A stretch of DNA of 44,992 nt from Rhodothermia bacterium (GTDB lineage Bacteria; Bacteroidota; Rhodothermia; Rhodothermales; UBA2364), in assembly GCA_017303715.1 (NCBI GenBank), contig JAFLBZ010000034.1, positions 1 to 44,992 of the forward strand, in the 5' to 3' direction. Below the pieces are notes generated by a model that did not search any database, had not been told where the DNA came from, and was given only the letters and a program-made list of their open reading frames with translations. Positions 1-8,909 of the stretch are shown here, piece after piece. The translations under genes were made by a program, and so were the position numbers. Within the stretch, counting starts at the first letter, position 1. Every line of letters begins with the position of its first letter.

Positions 1-128
1 CGAGATGCCCAGTTCCCTGGCCGAACAGAGCATGCCTGACGACTCGACGCCACGCACCTTGGCGACCTTGATCGCGAATCCACCCGGCAATTCGGCACCG
101 GGGAGTGCGCACGGCACCTTGATGCCGC
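1..128 (-). other. PheT-like tRNA-binding-domain fragment fused in frame to glyA
   Basis: The last roughly 43 codons of the reverse frame include [17 protein letters not shown] and [15 protein letters not shown]. These match the conserved part of the N-terminal OB-fold tRNA-binding domain of bacterial phenylalanyl-tRNA synthetase beta chains. Codon choice is less GC-biased than in the glyA body (for example GAA TTG, GGT GGA, TCG TCA). The join lies near base 120 to 130, where SHMT sequence should be finishing. No SHMT known to me carries this domain, so a chimeric join is more likely than a true fusion protein. Only the fragment inside the window is visible. Confidence 0.75.
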
Positions 129-1356
129 TCACCTCCGCCGCGATCGCGTCGAGCCGCGCGTCTCCGCCCTGGGTCTCCGCGGCGATCTTCACCGCGCGGT
201 CGAACCAGTGCGCGACCCGTTCCATATGTGCTTCGGTAAGTCCGCGGCTGGTGATCGCGGGCGTTCCGAAGCGCACCCCGCTGGGATCGAAGGGCTTGCG
301 GGGGTCGTAGGGCACGGTGTTGTAGTTCAGCTCGACGCCCGCGCGGTCGAGGGCCTTCGCGGCGATCTTGCCCGAGACCCCCTTGTTCGTGAGGTCCACG
401 AGGAGGAGGTGGTTGTCGGTGCCGCCGCTCACGAGCGCGTAGCCCAGGCCCGCGAGGTGACACGCGAGGGTCTTCGCGTTCGCCACGACCTGCCGGGCGT
501 ACGCGCGAAACTCCTCCGTCGCGGCCTCGCGCGCGGCCACCGCGACGCCCGCGATGCTCGCCACGTGCGGCCCGCCCTGCAGGCCCGGGAACACCGCCTT
601 GTCGATCGCCGCGGCGTTCTTCGCGCCCGTGAGGATCATCCCCCCGCGCGGACCGCGAAAGGTCTTGTGCGTGGTGGACGTGATCACGTCGGCGTGGCCC
701 ACGGGGGAGGGGTGCGCGCCGCCCGCGATGAGCCCCGCGATGTGCGCGATGTCCGCGACCAGCGTGGCGCCCACCTCGCGGGCGATCTCGCCGAAGGCCG
801 CGAAGTCCCAGGTGCGCGGGTACGCCGTGCCGCCGCAGAAGATCAGCCGGGGCTTGTGCTCGTGCGCGAGCCTGCGCACCTCGTCGAGGTCGATGCGGTG
901 GTCGTCGCGCCGCACCGAGTAGGGGACCGACTTGAACCACGCGCCGGTCACCGACACGGGCCAGCCGTGGGTGAGGTGGCCGCCGTGCGGGAGCCCGAGG
1001 CCCATCACGGTGTCGCCGGGCTTCGCGAAGGCCATGTACACCGCGAGGTTCGCGGGGGAGCCGGAGTAGGGCTGCACGTTGGCGTGCTCGACGCCGAAGA
1101 GGGCCTTCACGCGCTCGCGGGCGAGCTCCTCGATGGGGTCGATGTTCTGCTGGCCCTCGTAGTAGCGCTTGCGGGGGTAGCCCTCGGCGTACTTGTTCGA
1201 GAGGGTGCTCCCGCAGGCTTCGAGCACCGCGCGGGACGCGTAGTTCTCGCTCGGGATCATCCGCAGCGAGTCGCGCTGACGGAGGTCCTCGGCGTGCACG
1301 AGGGCGGCGATCTCGGGGTCGCTCGCGGCGAGGTCGGGGTCACGAAGGGTGCTCAT
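1..1356 (-). CDS. glyA: Serine hydroxymethyltransferase, running into a PheT-like tail and off the window
   Basis: Reverse-strand frame from ATG at 1356, open through base 1 (452 codons, no stop). Residues 1 to about 409 are a PLP-dependent serine hydroxymethyltransferase, which interconverts serine and glycine and charges tetrahydrofolate with a one-carbon unit in the cytoplasm. Visible family marks are MIPSENYAS near residue 33, NKYAEGYP near 54, the PLP-lysine motif [13 protein letters not shown] with Lys231, and [10 protein letters not shown] near 363. A normal SHMT would end around residue 415 to 420. Here the frame continues instead into sequence typical of phenylalanyl-tRNA synthetase beta (separate entry). 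The gene is divergent from prfB across 87 bp. The SHMT identity is secure; the C-terminus as given is not. Confidence 0.93.
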   Translation of the reverse strand, partial: MSTLRDPDLAASDPEIAALVHAEDLRQRDSLRMIPSENYASRAVLEACGSTLSNKYAEGYPRKRYYEGQQNIDPIEELARERVKALFGVEHANVQPYSGSPANLAVYMAFAKPGDTVMGLGLPHGGHLTHGWPVSVTGAWFKSVPYSVRRDDHRIDLDEVRRLAHEHKPRLIFCGGTAYPRTWDFAAFGEIAREVGATLVADIAHIAGLIAGGAHPSPVGHADVITSTTHKTFRGPRGGMILTGAKNAAAIDKAVFPGLQGGPHVASIAGVAVAAREAATEEFRAYARQVVANAKTLACHLAGLGYALVSGGTDNHLLLVDLTNKGVSGKIAAKALDRAGVELNYNTVPYDPRKPFDPSGVRFGTPAITSRGLTEAHMERVAHWFDRAVKIAAETQGGDARLDAIAAEVSGIKVPCALPGAELPGGFAIKVAKVRGVESSGMLCSARELGIS

Positions 1357-1443
1357 GGCGGCGCATTCTTGGGGCGAGACCGCGGGGAGCACAAGCGCGC
1401 GTCGTTGACCGTGCGGCCGCGAGGGTGTATCCCCGCCGCCCCT

Positions 1444-2569
1444 ATGATCTCCGACTCTCGCAACGTGTTAGAGGAACTCGGTCGCCGGGCCGAGAACCTC
1501 GGGAGGCATCTTTGACCTCCCGAGGTTGAAGAAGCGCATCGAGGAGCTCGACGCCCAGAGCACCCGCCCCGGGTTCTGGGACGACCAGATCACATCGCAG
1601 AAGCTCCTGAAGGAGCGCGCCGACAAGGAGACGATGGTCAAGGCCGTCGAGGCCCTCCTGACCGACGTGAAAGACGCCTCGGAGCTCCTGGAGCTCGCGG
1701 CGCTGGAGAACGACGACGCCGTGGCGAAGGAGGTCGACGCCTCCCTCCCGGGCCTCGAGGTCCGGTGTCGCAAGCTGGAGCTCGACCAGATGCTCTCGGA
1801 GCCCGAGGACAAGGTCGACGCCATCCTTGAGGTGAACGCCGGCGCCGGCGGCGTCGACGCCATGGACTGGTGCGAGATGCTCCTGCGCATGTACACGCGC
1901 TGGTGCGAGGCGCGCGGGTTCACGGTCAAGCTCCAGGACGTGACCGAGGGCGAGGAGGCCGGGCTCAAGAGCGTGGCGATCCACATCTCCGGGCCCAACG
2001 CCTTCGGGTACCTCAAGGCCGAGAACGGGGTCCACCGCCTCGTGCGCATCTCGCCCTTCGACTCCAACGCCCGGCGGCAGACGGCCTTCGCCGCGGTGTG
2101 GGTGACCCCCGACCTCGACGAGGACATCGACGTCGAGGTGAAGGACGCCGACTGCGAGTGGGACACCTTCCGCTCCGGCGGCAAAGGGGGGCAGAACGTG
2201 AACAAGGTCGAGTCCGCGGTGCGCGTGGTGCACAAGCCCTCGGGCATCGTGGTGAAGTGCCAGAGCGAGCGCTCGCAGCTCGAGAACCGGCGCATCGCCC
2301 TCAAGACCCTGAAGAGCAAGCTCTACGCGATGGAGAAGCAGCGCCGCGAGGAGGCCTTCAAGGGCAAGTTCGAGGCGAACAAGACCGACATCGCGTTCGG
2401 CCACCAGATCCGCTCGTACGTGCTCGCGCCCTACCAGCTCGTGAAGGACCTTCGCACCGAGCACGAGACCGGCAACGTGAACGGCGTGCTCGACGGCGAC
2501 CTCGACCCCTTCATCGAGGCCTACCTCCTCGACTCCATGAAGAAGCGCGTCGCGACCGCGAAGGCGTGA
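1444..2569 (+). CDS. prfB: Peptide chain release factor 2, with programmed +1 frameshift
   Basis: RF2 recognises UGA and UAA in the ribosomal A site and triggers peptidyl-tRNA hydrolysis. The product is split over two frames. ATG at 1444 opens 23 codons that end at an in-frame TGA (1513-1515). A +1 shift at CTT TGA C gives Leu-Asp and continues to the stop at 2569, for about 374 residues, the normal RF2 length. The second frame contains the RF2 anticodon-like tripeptide in RISPFDS and the catalytic GGQ in [15 protein letters not shown] first-frame peptide such as [19 protein letters not shown] matches an RF2 N-terminus. Annotating only the downstream frame from 1526 would lose the true start. 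lysS follows 41 bp downstream on the same strand. Confidence 0.95.
1500..1518 (+). promoter_or_regulatory. RF2 programmed-frameshift signal
   Basis: A Shine-Dalgarno-like GGGAGG lies just upstream of the slippery CTT and the in-frame TGA followed by C. This is the same arrangement as the E. coli prfB site. When RF2 is scarce the ribosome pauses at TGA and slips +1 to complete RF2, so the gene autoregulates. The mechanism is established for the family; the elements are visible here. Confidence 0.92.
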
Positions 2570-2610
2570 CCCCGCTCTCCCCCTCTATTCTCCTCACGGA
2601 TGAGACGCCC

Positions 2611-4230
2611 ATGACCGAAGCACACCGGACCATCGAGGAGGTGCGCCGCGCGAAGGCGGAGTCCTGGCGCGCCCGAGGCTTTCTCCCCTTCGGGAACGAC
2701 CCCGGCGCCCTGGACCCGATCTCTTCGCTCCACGCCGCGCACAAGGACCACGACGCCCCGACCCTCGACCGCGACCACGCGGGCCTCACCTACCGCGTGG
2801 CCGGGCGGGTCATCGCCCTGCGCGACACGGGCAAGCTCGCGTTCATCAAGCTGCGCGACGGCAGCGGCGAGGTGCAGCTCTTCTGCTCCGCGCGGGACAT
2901 GGGCGACGGCTTCGGGGCGCTCAAGGACGTGGACATCGGCGACGTGGTGCTCGCCGAGGGCCGCCCGATGCGCACGCGCACCGGCGAGCTCTCGGTGATG
3001 GTGCGGGGCTTTCGCCCGCTCACCAAGGCCTACCTCCCGCTGCCGAGCGAGTGGTTCGGGCTGGGCGAGGTCGAGACGCGCTACCGCCAGCGGTACGTGG
3101 ACCTCATCGCGAACTACCCCGACGTGCAGAGCGTCTTTCGCGCGCGCTCGCTGATCACCCGCGCGCTGCGCGAGTGGTTCGACGCGCGGGACTTCATCGA
3201 GGTCGAGACCCCCACGCTGAGCACCATCCGCGGGGGCGCCACGGCGAAGCCCTTCTCCACGCACCACAACGCGCTGGACATGGACCTCTTCATGCGCGTG
3301 GCGCCCGAGCTCTACCTCAAGCGGCTCATCGTGGGCGGCCTGGAGCGGGTCTACGAGATCGGCCGGGTGTGGCGCAACGAGGGGATCTCCACGAGGCACA
3401 ACCCCGAGTTCACCATTCTCGAGTTCTATCAGGCCTACGCGACCTACCAGGTGTTGATGGATGAGACCGAGGACCTCATCCACCACGTGGACAAGCGGGT
3501 GCTCGAGCGCTTCCCGCAGTTCGCCGAGTCGCGCACGTTCACCTTCGAGCACCCGTGGAAGAGGGTCCGCATGCTCGACGCGATCACCGCGGCGCTGGTC
3601 AAGCGGCACGCCAGGCTCGCAGAGCTCTGGGACCAGGGGGCCTCGCTCATCCGCTGGGAGCACCTGCGGAGCGAGTGCGCCTCGGACCCGGTGGTCACCC
3701 GCGAGGAGCAGCAGTACCTCTACAAGTGCAGCACGCCGGGCGAGCTGATGTTCGCGCTCTACGAGGTCTTCGCGGAGCCGCACCTCACCGACGACTACCG
3801 CGCGGACGACGGGGTGCGCTCGGTGCCGGTGTTCATCACCGACCACCCCCTCGACACCTCCCCCCTCGCGCGCCGCAAGGACTCGGACAAGCAGGCGAAG
3901 GAGTACGGGGACTCGTTCCCGGTGGCGCTCACGGACCGCTTCGAGCTCTTCGTGGAGGGCCGCGAGCTCGCCAACGCGTTCTCCGAGCTCAACGACCCGG
4001 ACGACCAGGCCTCGCGCTTCAACGGCCAGCTCGCCAACCGCGCGAAGGGCGACGAAGAGGCCATGGACTACGACGCGGACTACATCCGCGCGCTCTCCTA
4101 CGGGATGCCCCCCACCGCGGGCTTCGGCCTCGGGGTCGACCGCCTGGTCATGCTGATCACCGGGCAGAAGAGCATCCGTGACGTGATCCTCTTTCCGCTG
4201 CTCCGGCCCGAGTCGGTGTCTGGGACGTAG
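2611..4230 (+). CDS. lysS: Lysyl-tRNA synthetase, class II
   Basis: Charges tRNA-Lys with lysine in the cytoplasm. The product is 539 residues from ATG at 2611, slightly longer than the usual 500 or so. An N-terminal OB-fold anticodon-binding domain (roughly residues 65-150, with [17 protein letters not shown]) is followed by the class II catalytic core: motif 1 around the FIEVETPTL segment, motif 2 [14 protein letters not shown], and motif 3 [12 protein letters not shown] near the C-terminus. The longer open frame upstream of 2611 overlaps prfB and is not coding. The gene sits 41 bp after prfB and 24 bp before the Lol permease, so one transcript for all is plausible. The sequence departs from E. 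coli LysRS in the region just before motif 3 but all catalytic motifs are present. Confidence 0.95.
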   Translation: MTEAHRTIEEVRRAKAESWRARGFLPFGNDPGALDPISSLHAAHKDHDAPTLDRDHAGLTYRVAGRVIALRDTGKLAFIKLRDGSGEVQLFCSARDMGDGFGALKDVDIGDVVLAEGRPMRTRTGELSVMVRGFRPLTKAYLPLPSEWFGLGEVETRYRQRYVDLIANYPDVQSVFRARSLITRALREWFDARDFIEVETPTLSTIRGGATAKPFSTHHNALDMDLFMRVAPELYLKRLIVGGLERVYEIGRVWRNEGISTRHNPEFTILEFYQAYATYQVLMDETEDLIHHVDKRVLERFPQFAESRTFTFEHPWKRVRMLDAITAALVKRHARLAELWDQGASLIRWEHLRSECASDPVVTREEQQYLYKCSTPGELMFALYEVFAEPHLTDDYRADDGVRSVPVFITDHPLDTSPLARRKDSDKQAKEYGDSFPVALTDRFELFVEGRELANAFSELNDPDDQASRFNGQLANRAKGDEEAMDYDADYIRALSYGMPPTAGFGLGVDRLVMLITGQKSIRDVILFPLLRPESVSGT

Positions 4231-4254
4231 AACGCTCCGAGGAGGTGCCGCGCG

Positions 4255-5904
4255 ATGGGTCTCGACCTGCTGATCGTCTGGCTCATCGTCCGCAAGCTCA
4301 AGGGCCGCGCGCAGGTCGCGGTCTACCTCCTCTGGATGGCGCTGTGCCTCGCCCTCGCGGTCTTCGAGGTGCGGTACTCGTTCAAGCTCGTTCGGCCGGG
4401 GCTCGACCCCACGCCCCCCCTGGCGGTGATCCTCCTGCGCGTGGGGGCCATCGTCGCCGTGCTGGAGGCGTACTTCCTCTCCACGCTCGTGTGGATGCCC
4501 CGGCTCTTCGACCGCATGGAGCGCCTCCCCGCGGAGGTGCTCATCGCGGTCCGTCAGCTCCGCTCGCGCAAGAGCGGGTTCCTCACCGCGATCTCGTTCC
4601 TCGCGTTCCTGGGCGTTGGCCTCGGGTCCTTCGCGCTCTGCATGACCATCGCGATCATGGGGGGCTTCGGCAACGACCTGAAGACCAAGATCCTGGGCAA
4701 CAACGCCCACGTGGTGGTCGACCGCGAGCGGGGAGGATTCTCCGGCTGGCGTCCCCTGCTCGAACGCATCCGTCGGGTGCCCGAGGTCTCTGTCGCCACG
4801 CCCCTCGTGCAGGGGGAGGTGATGGTGACCTCGCAGACCAACCTCAGCGGGGTGATCCTTCGCGGGATCGATCCGTCTGCGGTGGGTAGCGTGTTGAATC
4901 TACGGAGGGACCTCATTCGCGGGAGGGTGGAGTACCTCGCGGACCCCTCGCGCCTGGACAACCTTCATCCCCTGGAGCGCCGCCCGGTGAGCGCCCGCGG
5001 CGAGGAGGACATCGTCGCCGGGGGAGGGCCCAGCCCCGCCCGACCGCCGTCCCCTGCTTCATTGGGCACACCCGTTCAGGGCAATGGCCTGGGCGCGCCG
5101 ACGGACGTGCTCCCTGGGATCATCGTGGGGCGCGAGCTCGCGTCGAACCTGCACCTCGCGGTGGGTGATGAGGTGCGGGTGGTCTCGCCCTACGGCTCGA
5201 TGGGCCCCCTCGGGCCCATCCCCAAGACGAAGCTCTTTCGCGTCGCCGGGATCTTCTATTCAGGGATGTACGAGTACGACACCAAGTACGCGTACATCAC
5301 CATCCCCGTGGCGCAGCGGTTCTTCAACCACCGCGACGACGCCATCACCGCCATCGAGGTCCGCCTCACGGACGTGGACCGCTCGGACGACGTGCTCGCC
5401 GCGATCCGCCCGATGGCCCGCGGGATGAACCTCCGCGTGCGCGACTGGAAGGAGCTCAACCAGAACCTCTTTCGCGCGCTCAAGCTGGAGAAGCTCATGA
5501 TCTTCCTGCTCCTCACGGTGGCGATCATCGTGGCGAGCTTCTCCATCGTGGCCACCCTCCTGCTCCTCGTGACCGAGAAGGGGAGGGAGATCGCCGTGCT
5601 CAAGGCCATGGGCGCGAGCGACGGGTTCATCACCCGGGTGTTCCTCGCCGTGGGCGGCCTCATCGGGGTGGTGGGCTCCTCGCTCGGGACCTCCGGCGCG
5701 CTGATCGTGGCGCTCGCCGCGAAGCGCGTCGGCATCCCCCTGGACCCCGAGGTGTATTACATCGAGCGCCTCCCGGTGATCATCGCCCCGTGGGACTTCG
5801 CGCTGGTGTTCGTCACCGCGGTGCTCATCTGCCTCGCGGCCGCGGCCTTCCCCGCGTGGCTCGCGGGACGTCTCCGCCCCGTCGAGGGGCTCCGCTTCGA
5901 TTGA
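4255..5904 (+). CDS. lolC: LolC/LolE-type lipoprotein-releasing ABC transporter permease
   Basis: Inner-membrane permease that, with LolD, releases mature lipoproteins to the periplasmic carrier. The product is 549 residues with a Shine-Dalgarno GAGGAGG at 4239-4245. Instead of one N-terminal helix it starts with an extra module of two or three hydrophobic segments (about residues 1-85). The canonical MacB/FtsX layout follows: a membrane segment near 105-130, a large periplasmic domain, and three C-terminal helices (about 415-435, 465-490, 510-535). The cytoplasmic coupling motif LKAMGASDGFI is present near residue 450. A Pro/Gly/Ala-rich stretch near residues 235-280 looks like a linker insertion. 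It lies 15 bp before lolD. LolC versus LolE cannot be decided; one permease may act as a homodimer. Confidence 0.85.
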   Translation: MGLDLLIVWLIVRKLKGRAQVAVYLLWMALCLALAVFEVRYSFKLVRPGLDPTPPLAVILLRVGAIVAVLEAYFLSTLVWMPRLFDRMERLPAEVLIAVRQLRSRKSGFLTAISFLAFLGVGLGSFALCMTIAIMGGFGNDLKTKILGNNAHVVVDRERGGFSGWRPLLERIRRVPEVSVATPLVQGEVMVTSQTNLSGVILRGIDPSAVGSVLNLRRDLIRGRVEYLADPSRLDNLHPLERRPVSARGEEDIVAGGGPSPARPPSPASLGTPVQGNGLGAPTDVLPGIIVGRELASNLHLAVGDEVRVVSPYGSMGPLGPIPKTKLFRVAGIFYSGMYEYDTKYAYITIPVAQRFFNHRDDAITAIEVRLTDVDRSDDVLAAIRPMARGMNLRVRDWKELNQNLFRALKLEKLMIFLLLTVAIIVASFSIVATLLLLVTEKGREIAVLKAMGASDGFITRVFLAVGGLIGVVGSSLGTSGALIVALAAKRVGIPLDPEVYYIERLPVIIAPWDFALVFVTAVLICLAAAAFPAWLAGRLRPVEGLRFD

Positions 5905-5919
5905 TGGGAGTCGCGCACG

Positions 5920-6618
5920 ATGTCTGAAAAGAGCCTGGTGGAGGTCCGCGGCGCGACGAAGTCGTATGACCACGAGGGCAAGCAGCTCGACGTGCTCAAG
6001 GGCATCGACCTCACCATCGAGGCCGGGGAGATGGTGTCCATCGTCGGCGCGAGCGGCGCGGGCAAGAGCACCCTCCTGCACCTCATCGGCACCCTCGACA
6101 TGCCCTCGCAGGGCGCGGTGCTCCTCGACGGCGTCGACGTGACGAAGATGAGCTCGTCGCGGGTGGCCGCGCTGCGCAACCGCACCATCGGGTTCGTGTT
6201 CCAGTTCCACCACCTCCTGCCCGAGTTCAGCGCGCTGGAGAACGTGATGATGCCCGGGATGATCTACGGAGAGATCCCGCGGGCGCAGCTCCAGGCGCGC
6301 GCGGCGAAGCTCCTCGACGAGGTCGGCCTCGGGCACCGCCTCTCGCACCGCCCGGGCGAGCTCTCGGGGGGAGAGCAGCAGCGCGTGGCCCTCGCGCGGG
6401 CCCTGGTGCTGGAGCCCAAGCTCCTCCTCGCCGACGAGCCCACGGGCAACCTCGACACGGCCAACAGCGCCGCGATCCACGCCCTCTTCCATGAGCTCAA
6501 CCGGGTCCACGGGACGACCATGGTGATCGTCACGCACAACCCCGAGCTCGCGAAGAGCATCCCCCGCGTGGTCACCATGGTTGACGGGCGCATCGAGCGT
6601 GACGAACATGTAGGGTGA
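5920..6618 (+). CDS. lolD: LolD-type lipoprotein-releasing ABC transporter ATPase
   Basis: ATP-hydrolysing subunit partnering the adjacent permease. The product is 232 residues, the normal length. Walker [11 protein letters not shown]-loop region [18 protein letters not shown], signature [15 protein letters not shown], Walker [13 protein letters not shown] and the switch histidine in VIVTHN are all intact. QFHHLLPEF is characteristic of the LolD branch of the MacB/FtsE/LolD family. The 15 bp spacing after the permease indicates an operon. Nothing odd within the gene; the block ends about 170 bp downstream. Confidence 0.95.
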   Translation: MSEKSLVEVRGATKSYDHEGKQLDVLKGIDLTIEAGEMVSIVGASGAGKSTLLHLIGTLDMPSQGAVLLDGVDVTKMSSSRVAALRNRTIGFVFQFHHLLPEFSALENVMMPGMIYGEIPRAQLQARAAKLLDEVGLGHRLSHRPGELSGGEQQRVALARALVLEPKLLLADEPTGNLDTANSAAIHALFHELNRVHGTTMVIVTHNPELAKSIPRVVTMVDGRIERDEHVG

Positions 6619-6651
6619 CGCTCCGCCCTGGCTCTGTCAGAAAGGACCGCC

Positions 6652-6790
6652 GTGAGGTCCGCGCGACTGATCCCCCCCATCGCCCTCGCGCTGCTCGCGT
6701 GCGACGGCCCCGCACCGACGCTCGCGCGAGACCTCGCGTGCGCGGAGCGGGCGTCGGGGGTGTACTGCGAAGGAGCGGTCGCGATCCATA
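6652..6790 (+). pseudogene. Truncated lipoprotein gene cut by a sequence join
   Basis: Opens with GTG at 6652, 33 bp after lolD. It encodes a basic N-terminus, a hydrophobic stretch and a lipobox-like LLAC with Cys at residue 17. This is a lipoprotein signal peptide and fits the neighbouring lol genes. GC-rich coding continues to roughly codon 45 and then composition collapses. The remaining frame to 6849 (ending IMVFLLTKVCYLILHLL) is read out of AT-rich DNA that codes in another frame, so it is artefactual. Function of the intact gene is unknown. Confidence 0.6.
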
Positions 6791-6795
6791 ACACG
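6785..6795. other. Abrupt join between GC-rich and AT-rich blocks
   Basis: Left of this point GC is very high and codons end in G or C. Right of it the sequence is strongly AT-rich. Two genes are interrupted at the same point: the lipoprotein (3' end lost) and the HEPN/Toprim gene (5' end lost). A short imperfect palindrome, CCATAAC ACG ATTATGG, spans it. No transposase, inverted repeats or target duplication are visible. The simplest explanation is a chimeric join. Confidence 0.8.
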
Positions 6796-7673
6796 ATTAT
6801 GGTTTTTCTGTTGACAAAAGTATGCTATCTAATTCTACATCTCCTTTAATTTTTTATTTACTTGAATATGGATATGGTTTTGAAAGATTTCCAACTAATT
6901 ATGATTTGCGTACTTTACTACGAGCATTTTTAGAGTTCGTTAATGATGACGAAATAATTACATATGATATTACAGAAGTTGTTGATGTTTATTATAATAC
7001 AATAGATGAGAAACAAATATATGATGAAATTGTAAATATTTACACATACGAATTTGAAATAGGTGATAAATTTATAATACTTACAGAAGGAACAACTGAT
7101 ATTTACATGCTTGAAAATTCATTAAAATTACTTTATCCTCATTTAGTCGAGTTTTATTCATTTATGGATTTTGGAAATTCAAATGCTTCTGGAAGTGCAA
7201 GTTCATTAGTAACAAGTATAAAATCATTTATAGGAGCAGGTTTTAAAAATAAAATTATTGCTATTTTTGACAATGATACAGCAGCAGAAGAAGCAAAACG
7301 TGGACTTGCAAAAACAAAAATACCAGATAATATTAAAATATTAAATTATCCAAACTTAAAATTTGCAGAAAATTATCCAACAATTGGTCCAACTGGTGAA
7401 AGTACTTTTAATGTTAATGGTTTAGCAGGAAGTATTGAAATTTATCTTGGTGAAGAAACGTTAACAAAAAATGGCAAATTTATACCTGTACATTGGAAGG
7501 GATACAACCAAAGTCTAAATAAATATCAAGGTGAAATATTAGAAAAAGAAGAAATTCAAAATAAATTTAAAATCAAAATTGAAAAATGTAGAGAGAATGC
7601 AAAATTGATAAACGAATATGATTGGTCAGGGATTAAAGAAATATTTAAAGTTATATTTAACGCTTTTAATTGA
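6792..7673 (+). CDS. HEPN/Toprim-associated protein, 5'-truncated
   Basis: The frame is open from 6792, just after a TAA at 6789 that lies at the join. Plausible coding (HDYGFSVDKS) precedes the first ATG at 6822, so the real start is lost. The C-terminal part is a Toprim-like nuclease domain: acidic motif EGTTD (Glu89 counted from the 6822 Met) and FDNDTAA with Asp150 and Asp152, followed by YPTIGPTGES, FNVNGLAGSIEIYLG and VHWKGYNQ, which are shared by the HEPN/Toprim family. Intact members are longer by very roughly 200 residues and carry an N-terminal HEPN/Toprim-associated domain. The family is predicted to be a nucleic-acid-cutting defence factor; its target is not known to me. It is the last gene of the first, partial cassette. 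Confidence 0.75.
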   Translation, partial: HDYGFSVDKSMLSNSTSPLIFYLLEYGYGFERFPTNYDLRTLLRAFLEFVNDDEIITYDITEVVDVYYNTIDEKQIYDEIVNIYTYEFEIGDKFIILTEGTTDIYMLENSLKLLYPHLVEFYSFMDFGNSNASGSASSLVTSIKSFIGAGFKNKIIAIFDNDTAAEEAKRGLAKTKIPDNIKILNYPNLKFAENYPTIGPTGESTFNVNGLAGSIEIYLGEETLTKNGKFIPVHWKGYNQSLNKYQGEILEKEEIQNKFKIKIEKCRENAKLINEYDWSGIKEIFKVIFNAFN

Positions 7674-7693
7674 TAAAATTAATAAAATAAAAT

Positions 7694-7832
7694 GCCCATA
7701 ACATATGTTAGTCGATAATTGCCGGCTTTCGTGCCAAGTTGATACTTTGGTGCTTTTAACGAACCGAAGTGCTAAATTGATACGAAAGTGCTGTAAATCC
7801 GGCAACTACGGCTACCATTTTTCGTTACCGCC
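7694..7832 (+). repeat. attC-like site A
   Basis: Left core GCCCATAAC (7694-7702) and right core GTTACCGCC (7824-7832) enclose an imperfect inverted repeat whose inner arms are ATTGCCGG and CCGGCAAC, about 139 bp in all. The inner segment differs from the other four sites and carries an extra inverted pair, CTTTCGT and ACGAAAG. The right core pairs with the left core of site B. The left core should pair with the lost start of the first cassette. Confidence 0.75.
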
Positions 7833-7877
7833 AATGCTAAGAAACCGTAAACACACAAAAATTCGTAACTTTGAAGA

Positions 7878-8909
7878 ATGGAATATTGGGAAGAAATAAA
7901 TAAAAAACTGAAACCTTGGATTGACACTGATTTGAACAAAACAGTGGTTGACCTTTTTGCGGGCTGCGGTGGACTTTCCCTTGGTTTTGAAGCTAATGGG
8001 TTTAAAACTATTGGCTATGAAATGGATGAACAAGCAACGAATACTTACAACAAAAATTTAATTGGAGAGTGCTTCAACCAAAAGCTGACAGTTGAAACAA
8101 TATATCCGAAAGCTGATATCGTGATTGGTGGCCCACCTTGCCAACCATTTAGTGTTGGTGGAAAACAACTTGGCTTAAAAGATTCAAGGGATGGATTTCC
8201 GATTTTTCTGTCAGCAATAAGACAGCTAGACCCAGAAGTGTTGCTTTTTGAAAATGTTCGTGGAATGCTTTACAAGAATAAGTGGTATTTAAAAGAAGTA
8301 ATTGAAGAACTTGAAAATTTAGGTTATTACATCAATTACGCCCTTTTAAATGCTGTAAACTATAAAGTTCCACAAAACAGAGAACGAGTTATTGTTATTG
8401 GCTCAAAACAGAAAATCAATCTTCCTAGAAAAAGTAACCGAATAGTAACCGCAGGTCAAGCCTTAGGAGAACTACCATTTGAGTTTAATGAAGATTCTAA
8501 ATTTTTTACTGAATCTATGGATAGATACGTTGCTAACTATGAAAAAGCATCAAAATGTATTAATCCAAGAGATTTATATTTAGACAGACCAGCAAGAACT
8601 TTGACTTGCAGGAATTTAGCAGGTGCAACGGGAGATATGCACCGAGTGAAATTAAAAGATGGTCGCAGACGTAGAATCACGGTTCGAGAAGCTGCAAGAC
8701 TTCAAAGTTTTCCTGATTGGTTCGAGTTTTCAGGAACGGAAACTCATCAATACAATCAAATTGGCAATGCTGTTGCCCCAAACTTCGCATATCATTTGGC
8801 TTTAAACATCAAAAGACATTTGATGGACGAATTAGAAAACCATTACACAATCACAGAAAACGAACAATTAAAATTATTTGAGAATGAAGCAGTATATCAG
8901 TCCCGATAA
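7878..8909 (+). CDS. DNA (cytosine-5) methyltransferase of a type II R-M system
   Basis: Transfers a methyl group from SAM to C5 of cytosine in a recognition site, protecting host DNA from the endonuclease encoded next. The product is 343 residues, typical for the class. Motifs are in canonical order: I VVDLFAGCGGLSLGFE near residue 24, IV GGPPCQPFS with nucleophile Cys88, VI ENVRG, VIII QNRERVIVIG, the variable target-recognition region around residues 185-260, IX RRRRITVREAARLQSFPD, X YNQIGNAVAP. ATG at 7878 is 40 bp inside the cassette after attC A. It overlaps the endonuclease start by 26 bp, so translation is probably coupled. AT-rich codon use matches the rest of the cassettes, not either flanking block. 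Confidence 0.95.
   Translation: MEYWEEINKKLKPWIDTDLNKTVVDLFAGCGGLSLGFEANGFKTIGYEMDEQATNTYNKNLIGECFNQKLTVETIYPKADIVIGGPPCQPFSVGGKQLGLKDSRDGFPIFLSAIRQLDPEVLLFENVRGMLYKNKWYLKEVIEELENLGYYINYALLNAVNYKVPQNRERVIVIGSKQKINLPRKSNRIVTAGQALGELPFEFNEDSKFFTESMDRYVANYEKASKCINPRDLYLDRPARTLTCRNLAGATGDMHRVKLKDGRRRRITVREAARLQSFPDWFEFSGTETHQYNQIGNAVAPNFAYHLALNIKRHLMDELENHYTITENEQLKLFENEAVYQSR

Noticed and set aside
208-1515. 435-codon plus-strand frame across glyA
   Set aside because: Arg/Val/Gly-rich antisense shadow of the GC-rich SHMT gene; no domain, while the reverse strand has a complete SHMT.
2521-4710. 729-codon minus-strand frame over lysS
   Set aside because: Low-complexity antisense shadow in very GC-rich DNA, no recognisable motif.
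5260-6609. 449-codon minus-strand frame over the lol genes
   Set aside because: Antisense of LolC and LolD, His/Arg-rich without domains.
7705-7899. 64-codon ORF inside attC A
   Set aside because: Falls in the attC site and overlaps the methyltransferase start.
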